Assembly: GCF_006442315.1 (NCBI RefSeq)
Contig: NZ_VFVY01000015.1
Span: forward strand, 62,001 to 126,000
Source of the DNA: Mesorhizobium sp. B2-3-4
Lineage (GTDB): Bacteria > Pseudomonadota > Alphaproteobacteria > Rhizobiales > Rhizobiaceae
Direction: 5' to 3'
DNA length: 64,000 bases
Below are positions 1 to 8,401 of this stretch, piece by piece. How positions within the stretch are numbered: the first letter of the stretch is position 1; each line of letters begins with the position of its first letter. The translations under genes and the position numbers were made by a program. The notes under the pieces were generated by a model. It saw only the letters and a list, made by a program, of their open reading frames with translations. It searched no databases and had not been told where the DNA came from.

Positions 1-685
1 ACTCCTTCTCGGCAAAGCCGTAGGACTGGCCGGCGAGGTGTTCCAGTTTGTCGCGATCCAGTATCGTGATGTGACCGCGGCTGGCTCGAATAGCACCCGT
101 GCCCTCCAGCATTTGCACCGCGAGCGTGACGCCGGGTCGGCGTGTACCGAGCATGATGCTCATAAATTCGTGTGTGATGGGCATGTCGTCATGCTCTAGG
201 CGATCATGGGTCATCAACAGCCAGCGGGCCAAGCGCTCCTCAAGCGAATAGCCCGCATTCGCGTAAGCGGTCTGACTGACTTGAACGATGAACGTGTGTA
301 TGAAGCGCAGGAGGTGCGCGCGCAACGTCGGGCTGCGGTCCATCGCCGACTGCAGTTCGCCTGATCCAATCCTAATGGCTTCTCCAGTCGCCTGGACGAG
401 GCAGGTGTGCGGTGTCCGATCGATGCCGAGCACGACAGATGTTCCTGCGAAACCTTCCGACCCTACCATGCCGACTTCGAACCTCCCCTCCCCGGTATCC
501 GCCACGATGGAGGCGATTCCATATTCCGGAAAAGTCACATGTGCGATCTTCTGATCTGCTCGAAACAAGTGGTCGCGCACCTCTAATGTGACCGTCTCTA
601 GGTGCGGTCGTAAAAGCGCATAGTCACCCGCCGACAGCGATGCTAACAGACGGTTGCGAACGGTCGATTGCTGAGCCTGGCTCAT
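1..685 (-). CDS. Crp/Fnr family transcriptional regulator, 3' end outside the window
   Basis: About 228 codons run from the ATG at 685 to the window edge with no stop, so the C-terminus is missing. Residues about 10-125 form a cyclic-nucleotide-binding-type barrel and about 150-215 a Crp-type winged helix with the segment MLGTRRPGVTLAVQ. Only one cysteine is visible and there is no N-terminal cysteine cluster, so an FNR-type iron-sulphur sensor is unlikely. The protein is the same subtype as the broken gene at 51953-52701, sharing the LARWLLM and IMLG.RRPGV stretches. The ligand is unknown. Confidence 0.9.
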   Translation of the reverse strand, partial: MSQAQQSTVRNRLLASLSAGDYALLRPHLETVTLEVRDHLFRADQKIAHVTFPEYGIASIVADTGEGRFEVGMVGSEGFAGTSVVLGIDRTPHTCLVQATGEAIRIGSGELQSAMDRSPTLRAHLLRFIHTFIVQVSQTAYANAGYSLEERLARWLLMTHDRLEHDDMPITHEFMSIMLGTRRPGVTLAVQMLEGTGAIRASRGHITILDRDKLEHLAGQSYGFAEKE

Positions 686-922
686 GCTCTTGGCCTCCCG
701 TCTGGGGCAAGAGCACGAGCACCGCTATCTCTCAGCCGCTTGCGCCCGAACAGTCGGCAAGCGATGACTTAATTATCCCGCCGCGACCCAGCGAGCGCAA
801 TGGCTAAGAGCATTTTCCGGAGCCAGAGGCGACTTGGGTACGAGTCCGTACCAACATTTCTTAATGCAGCCGAGTCCCACGAAGATAGGATTCCACTGTC
901 ATCTAGAAGTGAGGACAAGTCA

Positions 923-1105
923 GTGGAAAACTCCGAAATGAACGTTCGCTGCGTTGAATTGGTCGAAGGTTACGGCGAATGGCACGTCCGTGTGATCGAG
1001 GAAGACTACGAGCACACCCGTTCTTTCGAGATCGAATCGTTTGCTTTGGCCTACGCGGAGGGCCAACGGCGGCGGTTAGCACTCGCAGATTTTACGCGGA
1101 TATAG
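923..1105 (+). CDS. Small conserved protein with C-terminal AYAEGQR motif
   Basis: A protein of about 60 residues with unknown function. I chose the GTG at 923, preceded by GAGG eight bases upstream; ATG at 938 and an upstream ATG at 800 are alternatives. Its core (ELVEGYGEWHVRV, then FALAYAEGQRRRLAL) matches a second protein in this window at 49403-49594 (EVVEACGEWFVRV, LALAYAEGQRLRL). The two are paralogs of what appears to be a rhizobial family. The next small gene starts six bases after its stop, so the two may be cotranscribed. Confidence 0.65.
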   Translation: MENSEMNVRCVELVEGYGEWHVRVIEEDYEHTRSFEIESFALAYAEGQRRRLALADFTRI

Positions 1106-1110
1106 GCTCG

Positions 1111-1344
1111 ATGAGCCGATTGGAAAAAGCCCGCATTGATCTAGACGACGAAATTTCCAACAAGCCGGCAAAACAGGAGGCTGCCTTGGCAAAACGTCGA
1201 ATCGACAAGGAAAAATTTGAACGAGCCGACCGTGAAGCGCGCAAGCTGATCGACGCCGAACGCCAGGCCAGAGATGCCAAGACGGCCCGGCTGAGAGAGT
1301 TAAGGCTCAGCGCAGGCCAAGACTTGGCTCTTGCCAAAGTATAG
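1111..1344 (+). CDS. Small charged coiled-coil protein
   Basis: 77 residues from the ATG at 1111, which lies just after the stop of the preceding small gene. The sequence is almost entirely helical and rich in Lys, Arg, Glu, Asp and Ala (for example ALAKRRIDKEKFERADREA), as expected for a coiled coil. No family is recognised. The ribosome binding site is weak, so translational coupling to the upstream gene is likely. It could be spurious, but amino-acid composition and position favour a real gene. Confidence 0.5.
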   Translation: MSRLEKARIDLDDEISNKPAKQEAALAKRRIDKEKFERADREARKLIDAERQARDAKTARLRELRLSAGQDLALAKV

Positions 1345-1684
1345 GCATAATTTGCTCGTTTATGAGCGCTTCTGTCCCACATCTTTGCAAGTGGATGCGT
1401 AGAGTCTTCCTGAGGCACATGCGCGTCACACAGGCTTCGGCACTCCAAGCCGATCGGAGACTTGCCGACTGGCTCAGGTCCAAGCGACTGTGGCAGTCGC
1501 AGAAGTCGATGCTTCATTGTCGTTTGTCATGGAACTCTCTCTCAACGGCCGGAACCTTTGAGACCAGTCAAGGTTGAACTGACGTAGTATGTTTCATCGG
1601 TCCCTGCCGCTGGCCAAGATGTTCCTCGTCTCTGTCGGCCCGCCTGTCGCAGGCAAGGGCCAGACTTCTTTCCCGAGGTGTCCT
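1345..1684 (+). other. Intergenic stretch holding a stress-type promoter
   Basis: No convincing gene lies here; open frames on both strands have improbable composition. The only recognisable element is the EcfG-like promoter at 1551-1575 for the gene starting at 1685. Confidence 0.5.
1551..1575 (+). promoter_or_regulatory. Near-consensus EcfG-type promoter
   Basis: GGAAC at 1551-1555, then 16 bases, then GGTT ending at 1575. The -10 differs from the alphaproteobacterial general-stress consensus (GGAAC-N16/17-CGTT) only in its first, less conserved base. It points at the membrane-anchored protein starting at 1685. Confidence 0.5.
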
Positions 1685-2026
1685 ATGACGAACAACGTTC
1701 CCGAGAACCAAGCCCGACAAGGCCCTCTTGGCAGGCCCGTCCTTGTTGTGCTCATAGCCGCGCTGCTGCTAGCTATTGCCGCCTGGGGTGTCGCCGAAAT
1801 CTATGGCGTGGTCATCAAAGGACCGTCTACAGACCAGCAAGACAGCCAAGCGCCTGCGAGCACCAGCGCGAACCCGGCATCGACTGATCCCGTTCAATCT
1901 CAGTCTGATAGTATCAACAGCCAGCCGATCGACCAAAATCCCAAGGTGGACAAGAATCCAACGCCGCAGTCCAGCACAGGCGGTGACCAGCAAGGGGTGC
2001 AGCCGTCACAACCCGCGGCACATTGA
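1685..2026 (+). CDS. Membrane-anchored protein with disordered Ser/Gln-rich periplasmic tail
   Basis: 113 residues from the ATG at 1685, with GAGG seven bases upstream. A short cytoplasmic N-terminus is followed by one transmembrane helix (about 16-40, PVLVVLIAALLLAIAAWGV) and a low-complexity tail rich in Ser, Gln, Pro and Asn. The end of the tail contains SSTGGDQQG, which resembles KSTTGGDQP at the C-terminus of the small lipoprotein at 46222-46404. Function is unknown. An EcfG-like promoter at 1551-1575 suggests stress induction. Confidence 0.7.
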   Translation: MTNNVPENQARQGPLGRPVLVVLIAALLLAIAAWGVAEIYGVVIKGPSTDQQDSQAPASTSANPASTDPVQSQSDSINSQPIDQNPKVDKNPTPQSSTGGDQQGVQPSQPAAH

Positions 2027-2453
2027 GGATTAAATCGGGTCCGCCGACGCCGCATAGCGTCGTTAGGTTCTCGTCCGCATTGAATCGATGCGGGCTCTGA
2101 TCCGTACGGATCCGCGCGCCCTAGTCGCTGTTTAGGAGGTTTATCAACCGGCCGGCTTGCCGCTGTGCGACCGCGTCTTTGAAAGCCGCTGCAGCGGCAT
2201 CGCATGCCGGCCTGGATGTCCATAAAGATTGAGAATAATCGTCGCCGACTTCTCGGACAAGCCGTGCTTCGATGCGAATTCATCTGCGCCGTATTGCCCC
2301 GTCCGCGCGTGTGACCTTCGGCCCTGCATTGCCCGTTCCTCGATCGCCAAGGTGGATCGGCGATCACAAAATTCGGCGCATTGCGGCAAACGTCAAGACT
2401 TTAGCCGGCCGGCCTTATGCAACGGTAGTTGACCAATGACAATCGCTCGCCGT
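2027..2453. other. Intergenic stretch without recognisable genes
   Basis: Open frames on both strands here look like noise: Arg/Ser/Cys-rich, no ribosome binding sites, no family resemblance. Nothing else stands out. Confidence 0.4.
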
Positions 2454-2696
2454 CTATTCGCGAGATACCGGTTTGCTTAGGCAATTCGCTCTGTTGGACA
2501 TCGGGCCCACCCATGCGGTGAACGCTTTCCTCAGTGCATCTAAGCCAACAAGCCGCCAACAAGGGGCGACGTTACAGACCGACCTTGACGCGTCGAGACG
2601 AGCCTCCAATTCGCACAACTGCGCGATCTTTTCTTCAGTCGAAAGCAGTCCGTCTTCAGCTATCTGTTGGGCCTTGGTCTCGACGAACATCACCAT
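2454..2696 (-). CDS. Small hypothetical protein with an exact EcfG-type promoter
   Basis: 80 residues starting ATG GTG ATG at 2696, with GAGG about ten bases upstream. The N-terminal half (VETKAQQIAEDGLLSTEEK onwards) is a plausible amphipathic helix. The C-terminal half contains PCWRLVGLDALRKAF and no known domain. Its best support is an exact GGAAC-N16-CGTT promoter 31 bases upstream in the right orientation. Function is unknown. Confidence 0.55.
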   Translation of the reverse strand: MVMFVETKAQQIAEDGLLSTEEKIAQLCELEARLDASRSVCNVAPCWRLVGLDALRKAFTAWVGPMSNRANCLSKPVSRE

Positions 2697-2726
2697 ACCG
2701 AAGTGTCCTCAGTGGAGATTATCGGC

Positions 2727-2751
2727 AACGTAGATCAGCTAAGGACGTTCC
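2727..2751 (-). promoter_or_regulatory. EcfG-type general-stress promoter, exact match
   Basis: Read on the minus strand: GGAAC (2751-2747), 16 bases, CGTT (2730-2727). This is an exact match to the alphaproteobacterial EcfG consensus. Transcription would start near 2720 and run into the small gene beginning at 2696. Confidence 0.75.
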
Positions 2752-2912
2752 ACAGCCTCGGCGGCAAATCGAGGTCTTCCAAAAAGCTCCGCATCACGCG
2801 ACTCTGCCGGAGTTGAACGACATCAAACCTCGAAGCGCTCCGGGAGGGAACAAATCATCTCCCGGAAAATTCCTATTAGGCATATCTGAAATGCTTGAAC
2901 GAGGAGGAAATG

Positions 2913-3098
2913 ATGGGGTTTTTCGGCAAGTATTTTTCCGGCCTCTTGGGCAAAAAAGAACAGCCAGAAAAGCGCAGCGGCGACATGCGTAAGGCGACCG
3001 GCGCTGGTCCCGCCTTGGCAGCTCACTCAAAGGACGCAAAGACAACGGCTCCCAGCGGTCAAAATGCGACGGCAGCGAGGAAGAAAGCCGATGGCTGA
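2913..3098 (+). CDS. Small basic protein, MGFFGKYFSGLLGKK type
   Basis: About 61 residues. The strong Shine-Dalgarno GAGGAGG at 2901-2907 decides the start at ATG 2913 (or the adjacent ATG 2910) rather than codons further upstream. An amphipathic N-terminus (MGFFGKYFSGLLGKKEQ) is followed by a Lys/Ala/Ser/Thr-rich, probably disordered tail. No family is recognised. Confidence 0.65.
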   Translation: MGFFGKYFSGLLGKKEQPEKRSGDMRKATGAGPALAAHSKDAKTTAPSGQNATAARKKADG

Positions 3099-3222
3099 TC
3101 CAGAAGGAATCCGCAGAGATGCCTCACCGTTGTGCCAGCGATCTGCCCCCAGGTCGGGTGGGCCTGAACGGTGCGACCCGGTCCGATCCTTGCTGCGCTA
3201 CGCCCTCGCGGTTTAATCACAC

Positions 3223-3891
3223 ATGCGAGCTATCCCGGCGCCCGGTACGGTGGTCTTTGGAGACCTCGGCGATGTCGAGCCCCTAAGCCGTAAATTTGGC
3301 GGCGATCGCGGCACGCCACTTGACCGTTACTACATCGAGAGTTTCCTACAGCGTCATGCGGGGGACATTCGAGGACGCGTCGCGGAGATCGGCGACAATG
3401 TCTACACGCTCCGTTTTGGTTTGGCACTAGTCGTCACTTCCGACATTATCGACTCACCCGAAAGTGCCAATCCTCAGGCCACGATTTGCATCGATCTCCA
3501 GAACGAGAATGCCGTGGAAGCCGGGCGCCTTGACTGCATCATCGTGACCCAGACGCTGCACATGATCTACGACGTGCGTGGTGCAATTGCTACGATCCAT
3601 CGCGCCTTGGCAACAGGTGGCGTGGTGTTGGCGACGGTACCAGGCATCACTCCCATCGACGCGCAGGACGGGCCAGAAAAATGGTTCTGGGCCATGACAC
3701 AGAGTGCCGCACGACGCCTGTTCGTGGAAAGGTTCGGGGCGGCCGGAGTGGAGGTACAGCAATTCGGCAACGTGCTAGCCGCCACAGCCTTTCTGCAAGG
3801 CCTCTCTTTCGAAGAGATCGACCGCGCAAGCCTTGACGTTGTTGATCCGCTCTACCCTGTCATTACCGGGATCAGGGCCACCAAATTCTGA
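3223..3891 (+). CDS. Class I SAM-dependent methyltransferase of a glycan locus
   Basis: 222 residues. The segment RGTPLDRYYIESFLQRH followed by RVAEIGDNVYTLRFG (motif I region, about 53-66) and DCIIVTQTLHMIYDV (about 105-119, the post-II segment) is typical of methyltransferases found beside glycosyltransferases. GGVVLATVPGI is the central strand region. It probably modifies a sugar or lipid carrier, but the substrate cannot be read from sequence. It ends just before the convergent GT4 pseudogene. No strong ribosome binding site is visible at the ATG at 3223. Confidence 0.75.
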   Translation: MRAIPAPGTVVFGDLGDVEPLSRKFGGDRGTPLDRYYIESFLQRHAGDIRGRVAEIGDNVYTLRFGLALVVTSDIIDSPESANPQATICIDLQNENAVEAGRLDCIIVTQTLHMIYDVRGAIATIHRALATGGVVLATVPGITPIDAQDGPEKWFWAMTQSAARRLFVERFGAAGVEVQQFGNVLAATAFLQGLSFEEIDRASLDVVDPLYPVITGIRATKF

Positions 3892-3918
3892 TCCTGCTGT
3901 GCTCGTGCTATCCTGAGG

Positions 3919-5114
3919 TCAGGGAACGGAGTGGAGGCGCGCCTTGTCGGTTCGAGATCCCAGCAACTGACGGAAAATATGGCTCGTCATAGTGGCCGAC
4001 TGACGGATATCGAAGCTGGCCTGCGCCCGCCTCACGCTCGCGCCAGCCATCGACTTTAGCCTGGCGGGATTGGATAGCAGCGAGATTGCCGCCAGGGCAA
4101 CACCTTCCCAGTCGCCGGGATATTCCGAGACGATGCCGGGCCATTCGGTGGTTCCTATAAGAATCCCGGTTTCCCCCGCAGAGACGATTTCCGGGACGCC
4201 TCCGACGCCGATAGCCACGACCGGCACGCCGGATGCCATAGCCTCCAGAATGGTAAGCGGCATCGCGTCAGCGCGCGACGTATGCAACAGCAAATCCAGC
4301 GCCGGATAGATCCGATGGGGTTCAGGCGCGAGCCCGACCATATGGATCCGCGACTCGAGTCCCGCACGACGAATTGTGGCGGTCAGATCCTTTTCCATCG
4401 ACCCCGTGCCAACCACTGCGAAATGCACCCCGGGGCGCCTTTGCACTATGAATTCGGCTGCTTTGAGGAATTTGTCGGGGCCTTTTTCCCAGGCCAGCCT
4501 GCCAACGAACCCGACCAACATATCGTCAGGGCCGATGTTGATCGTTTGCCGGAAGTCCAAGGGGTCAGCCGACATCGGATGATACATTGCGAGATCGACC
4601 CCGTTAGGAACGAGGCTCACATGCTCAGGCGACAATCCCACCGCAAGTGCTTGCGACCAGGCTTCGCGGCACACCACAATGGTGTGGCTCCCGGTTGTGC
4701 GCGTCACACTGATTTCCTGCGGATGCAGGCTCATCCCATGCAGCGTGGCAACTGTCGGCGTCGCGCTCGTCGGCCCGCCATAGCGGCCACGGTATGCGCG
4801 TTCATCAGGTGAGCGTGGAGCAGGTCGATACCGGTTTCCCGAACGAGCGTGCAGATGAGTTCGATTGTCTTCCAAGGTGGATCGTCACGCAGGGGCGCAA
4901 TGTAGACGTCCTTGCCCTCAGACCGCAGCAATGCGGTGTAAGGGCTTTCATACGGGCACAGGAGCGAGACTTTGAACTCGTTCGAGGGCAGGTTCGCAGC
5001 CAGATTGCGCACGTAATTTTCCATGCCGCCAACAATGGCGTTGCCCAAGACTTCAAGGACATGCGTGCGCTCATCGGTCTGGCCGCCTGGCAGCACACGC
5101 GGGGTCCGGGCCAT
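3919..5114 (-). pseudogene. GT4-family glycosyltransferase, frameshifted
   Basis: Start: ATG at 5114 with GGAGGA upstream, overlapping the stop of the amidohydrolase (TGATG), so the two are translationally coupled. The first 110 or so codons give a GT4 N-terminal domain (VLGNAIVGGMENYVRNLA, LLHAHLMNAHTVA). Near 4775-4784 the frame changes; the second frame continues ATPTVATLHGMSL, VPNGVDLAMYHP, FVGRLAWEKGPDKFL and ILEAMASGVPVVA, the canonical nucleotide-sugar-binding domain. Length 1,196 nt is one short of a multiple of three, which fits a one-base deletion. It was a retaining glycosyltransferase; activity is now doubtful unless the shift is a sequencing error. Confidence 0.85.
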
Positions 5115-5938
5115 CAGTTTCCTCCTTGCGATGGGTGCAGCCTCAGCCAATCCATTGCCGTCCCCGACATGATCGCAATTCGGTCATCGGCTGCGACGTC
5201 GAGTTGATCTAGAATTGCTGTGACCTCGTCTATTGCCGCGTGGATGTGGGCCCCGCTGCACGGCAAGAAACGGTCGCTGCCGAATTGCAGTGAGCGTGGG
5301 CCGATCACGTCGATCGCCTTGCGAAAGACCTCGGCGCGGTAGATCGGAGGCGGTCCAAAGGACAGGTCGAAGCGAAACTGGCTCTCGGCTGGCTCGACGC
5401 CATTGATCCGATCGATAACGCCAACTGCGTTGGCTTCGTCACACCATGGCCAGCCAAGGTGAGCCAACGTTACGCGAAGGCCGGGGTGATCGCGAACCGC
5501 CTCGTAGAAGGATGGCCGGCAGAACCGGCCGGATCGGCCGTCAATGAAAATTCCGCTATGAAACAATATGGGGAAGTCGAGCCTTGCGGCGACCGCGTAC
5601 ACGCGATGAGCGCACTCATCATACGGATACCAGCCGGTCGGAACCATTTTCAGCGCGCGAATGCCGGGAAGCGCAGCTGCCTCCTCAAGATCGTCGGCCG
5701 ATTGCGGATGGAGCGGATTGACAACCGCGAACCCGATGAGCCGATCCGAGTGGCCTTTGACAAGCTCGGAAAGGTACCGGTTGCCAGCGCGCAGCGACTC
5801 CCGGTCATTAAGCGAATAGGGCGGTGTCAGGAACGGCGCCAGCAGGAACGCGACATCCACGCCCGCATCGTCAAGTGAGTGCAGTACATCCGCCGTTGTC
5901 TCGCGGCCCGACGTATGAAGGTGTGCATCGACGATCAT
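5114..5938 (-). CDS. Amidohydrolase family (TIM-barrel metal-dependent hydrolase)
   Basis: 274 residues. DAHLHT at residues 4-9 is the first metal-binding motif, followed by FHSG (His127), TLAHLGWPW (His160) and FGSDRF (Asp222), the standard ligand order of amidohydrolase_2 enzymes. It lies in a glycan locus and is coupled to the downstream GT4 gene, so it may deacylate or hydrolyse a sugar-derived substrate; the reaction is not known. GGGGAGG lies directly upstream of the start. A weak EcfG-like element (GGAAC-N16-AGTT, 5981-5957) also precedes it, unusually close to the start. Confidence 0.85.
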   Translation of the reverse strand: MIVDAHLHTSGRETTADVLHSLDDAGVDVAFLLAPFLTPPYSLNDRESLRAGNRYLSELVKGHSDRLIGFAVVNPLHPQSADDLEEAAALPGIRALKMVPTGWYPYDECAHRVYAVAARLDFPILFHSGIFIDGRSGRFCRPSFYEAVRDHPGLRVTLAHLGWPWCDEANAVGVIDRINGVEPAESQFRFDLSFGPPPIYRAEVFRKAIDVIGPRSLQFGSDRFLPCSGAHIHAAIDEVTAILDQLDVAADDRIAIMSGTAMDWLRLHPSQGGN

Positions 5939-6109
5939 TGGCGCCTCCCCGCCGACAACTTACGGAGGCGAGGCCCGTTCCAGCCATAACGAGAAATCGT
6001 GGCGCCTTTGATGTTCGGCTAAGAAAGACAAAATTCCGCGCTGCCGTGGAACCCGATCTGCGAACGGAGCTTGATCCCCCATAAGCCAACCCTAATGCGG
6101 ATTGTTGCA

Positions 6110-7276
6110 ATGGATCAGACTGTATCCAACCCCTTGCTCGTGCCTTTTGACAACCCACTCCTGATATGTTTTTCCCACCTGCAGTGGGACTTTGTTTTTC
6201 AACGCCCGCAGCATTTGATGACGCGCGCCGCGGCCGACTACACCGTTGTGTTCTTTGAGGAACCCCTCTTCGAGCCTGTTCAGATGCCTATTCTGCGCCG
6301 CAAGGCGGTTGCGCCAGGCCTGGAAGTTGTGACCCCAATACTGCCGCAGTGTCAGTCCGGAATTGAGGTCGACAGCGCTATCGCCATTCTGCTTGAGGCT
6401 CTCGTCTCATGCATCGAGCACGACCAGTTGGTGACTTGGTACTACACCCCCATGGCCCTGAAGTTCACCGATGCGCTGCAGGAGGATGTCTGCGTCTATG
6501 ACTGCATGGACGAACTTTCTGCCTTCAAAAACGCGCCTCCCGAACTCGAGCGACTGGAAGAGGAGCTCTTTGGCAAGGCCGACGTCGTGTTCACCGGTGG
6601 AATGAGCCTTTATGAGTCCAAGCGCCGCCGGCATCCCTCCGTCCACGCGTTTCCAAGCAGCATTGACACGGCACACTTCCATCAGGCGCGCCAGCCTCAG
6701 GCAGACCCGGCAGACCAGAAGAGCATTGCGCATCCCCGCGTAGGCTTCTTCGGGGTCATCGACGAGCGGTTCGATATCGACCTGATGGCTCGAACCGCTG
6801 CAGCGATGCCTACCGTCCAGTTCGTCACGATCGGTCCAGTGGTCAAGATCGACCCGGCCACGCTGCCCATTGGCTCAAACATTCATTGGTTGGGCGCCAA
6901 GCGGTATGCCGAATTGCCCGGATACATCGCCGGTTGGGACGTAGGGTGGATGCCTTTCGCCTTGAACGATGCGACGCGTTATATCAGTCCGACGAAGACG
7001 CCTGAATTCCTGGCTGGCGGACTGCCTGTAGTATCGACTGCAATCGTTGATGTGGTGGAAACCTACGGCCGTCGCGGCTTAGTCGACATTGCTGACGCAG
7101 GCTCGATGCCAGCCGCCCTCGATGCCGCTCTGCGCAAGGGCTGTGAAACGGCCAAGGTCGACGCGTTCCTCTCAGGAATGTCTTGGGACACGACCTGGAG
7201 CACAATGCACGATTTGCTCAAGCCTGCGAAGGTTTTGCGTTATCAGGCATTCAGGAGCTTGGTCGACCATGTTTGA
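6110..7276 (+). CDS. Glycosyltransferase, GT-B fold (UDP-galactopyranose mutase partner type)
   Basis: About 388 residues. LICFSHLQWDFVFQRPQHLM near the N-terminus is the signature of glycosyltransferases often encoded beside glf. Later RVGFFGVIDERFDIDL and WMPFALNDATRYISPTKTPEFLAGGLPVV form the C-terminal nucleotide-sugar-binding domain. The start is uncertain: ATG 6110 or ATG 6095, neither with a good ribosome binding site. The stop overlaps the glf start by eight bases. It probably transfers galactofuranose or a related sugar; this is inferred from the neighbour. Confidence 0.85.
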   Translation: MDQTVSNPLLVPFDNPLLICFSHLQWDFVFQRPQHLMTRAAADYTVVFFEEPLFEPVQMPILRRKAVAPGLEVVTPILPQCQSGIEVDSAIAILLEALVSCIEHDQLVTWYYTPMALKFTDALQEDVCVYDCMDELSAFKNAPPELERLEEELFGKADVVFTGGMSLYESKRRRHPSVHAFPSSIDTAHFHQARQPQADPADQKSIAHPRVGFFGVIDERFDIDLMARTAAAMPTVQFVTIGPVVKIDPATLPIGSNIHWLGAKRYAELPGYIAGWDVGWMPFALNDATRYISPTKTPEFLAGGLPVVSTAIVDVVETYGRRGLVDIADAGSMPAALDAALRKGCETAKVDAFLSGMSWDTTWSTMHDLLKPAKVLRYQAFRSLVDHV

Positions 7277-8399
7277 TTGGCTTGTTGTCGGCGCAGGCTT
7301 TGCCGGAAGCGTTTTGGCAGAGCGCCTAGCCAGTCAGCGCGGAGAGACAGTGCTGGTCGTCGACCGTCGCAGTCACATCGGCGGCAACGCTTTCGATTGG
7401 TACGATGAAGCCGGTATTCTTGTGCATCGGTATGGGCCGCACATCTTCCACACCAATGCTGAGGCCATTGTCGCCTACCTGTCCCAGTTCACCGCGTGGC
7501 GTCCCTATGAGCACCGTGTACTGGCCAAGGTAGACGGTCAGCTTTTGCCAATCCCGATCAATCTGGACACGATCAATCGCCTCTATGGCCTCGACCTGAC
7601 CTCCGACCAGATGGAGCGGTTTTTGGCCGAACGCAGGGAGAGCGTGGAAGAGATCCGCAGCGCCGAGGACGTGGTCGTGGGAACGGTGGGGCGGGAACTC
7701 TACGAGAAGTTCTTCCAAGGCTACACGCGAAAACAGTGGGGCGTCGACCCCTCGCAACTGAGCAAGTCAGTGACCGCGCGCGTGCCGACACGGACCAATC
7801 GTGATGACAGGTATTTCGCCGACACGTTCCAGAGCATGCCGGCGGGCGGGTACACACGCATGTTTCAACGGATGCTGGCCCACCCCAATATCAAGGTGAT
7901 GCTGCAAACGGACTATCGCGAGGTTCGAGAGGTCATCCCCTATCGCCGCCTCATCTATACCGGTCCAATCGATGAATTCTTCGACTTCAGGCTGGGGAAA
8001 TTGCCATACCGATCGTTGCGGTTTGAGCACGCCACACTCGACACGCCACGGTTTCAGCCGGTCGCCGTCGTCAACTACCCGCAGACCGAGTCCTTCACCA
8101 GGATCACGGAATACAAGCATATGACGGGACAGCACCATCCGCAAACCAGCCTGACCTACGAATATCCAACGGATGACGGTGATCCTTACTATCCCGTGCC
8201 CAGGGCAGAGAACGAGGTGCTTTACAAGCGATATGAGGCACTCGCTGCCCAGCAAACCGATGCGATTTTCGTCGGTCGGCTGGCAACCTACCGCTACTAC
8301 AATATGGACCAGGTGATTGGTCAGGCGCTGGCGGCGTTCAATCGCATTCAGAAGACGGGCGCGCAGGAGCTATCCCTTGCCAAGGGCGCGGCGGGATAG
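7269..8399 (+). CDS. glf: UDP-galactopyranose mutase
   Basis: 376 residues, the usual Glf length. It interconverts UDP-galactopyranose and UDP-galactofuranose with reduced FAD. Visible: the FAD-binding GAGFAGSVLAERL at the N-terminus, RSHIGGNAFDW, RYGPHIFHT, the FFQGYTRKQWGVDP segment and C-terminal ATYRYYNMDQVIGQAL. The start at 7269 overlaps the preceding glycosyltransferase, indicating an operon making a galactofuranose-containing surface glycan. All hallmark segments are intact. Confidence 0.96.
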   Translation: MFDWLVVGAGFAGSVLAERLASQRGETVLVVDRRSHIGGNAFDWYDEAGILVHRYGPHIFHTNAEAIVAYLSQFTAWRPYEHRVLAKVDGQLLPIPINLDTINRLYGLDLTSDQMERFLAERRESVEEIRSAEDVVVGTVGRELYEKFFQGYTRKQWGVDPSQLSKSVTARVPTRTNRDDRYFADTFQSMPAGGYTRMFQRMLAHPNIKVMLQTDYREVREVIPYRRLIYTGPIDEFFDFRLGKLPYRSLRFEHATLDTPRFQPVAVVNYPQTESFTRITEYKHMTGQHHPQTSLTYEYPTDDGDPYYPVPRAENEVLYKRYEALAAQQTDAIFVGRLATYRYYNMDQVIGQALAAFNRIQKTGAQELSLAKGAAG

Positions 8400-8401
8400 T
8401 C

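Noticed and set aside
1362..1577. 71-codon open frame on the plus strand
   Set aside because: No ribosome binding site, improbable composition, and it overlaps the promoter of the next gene.
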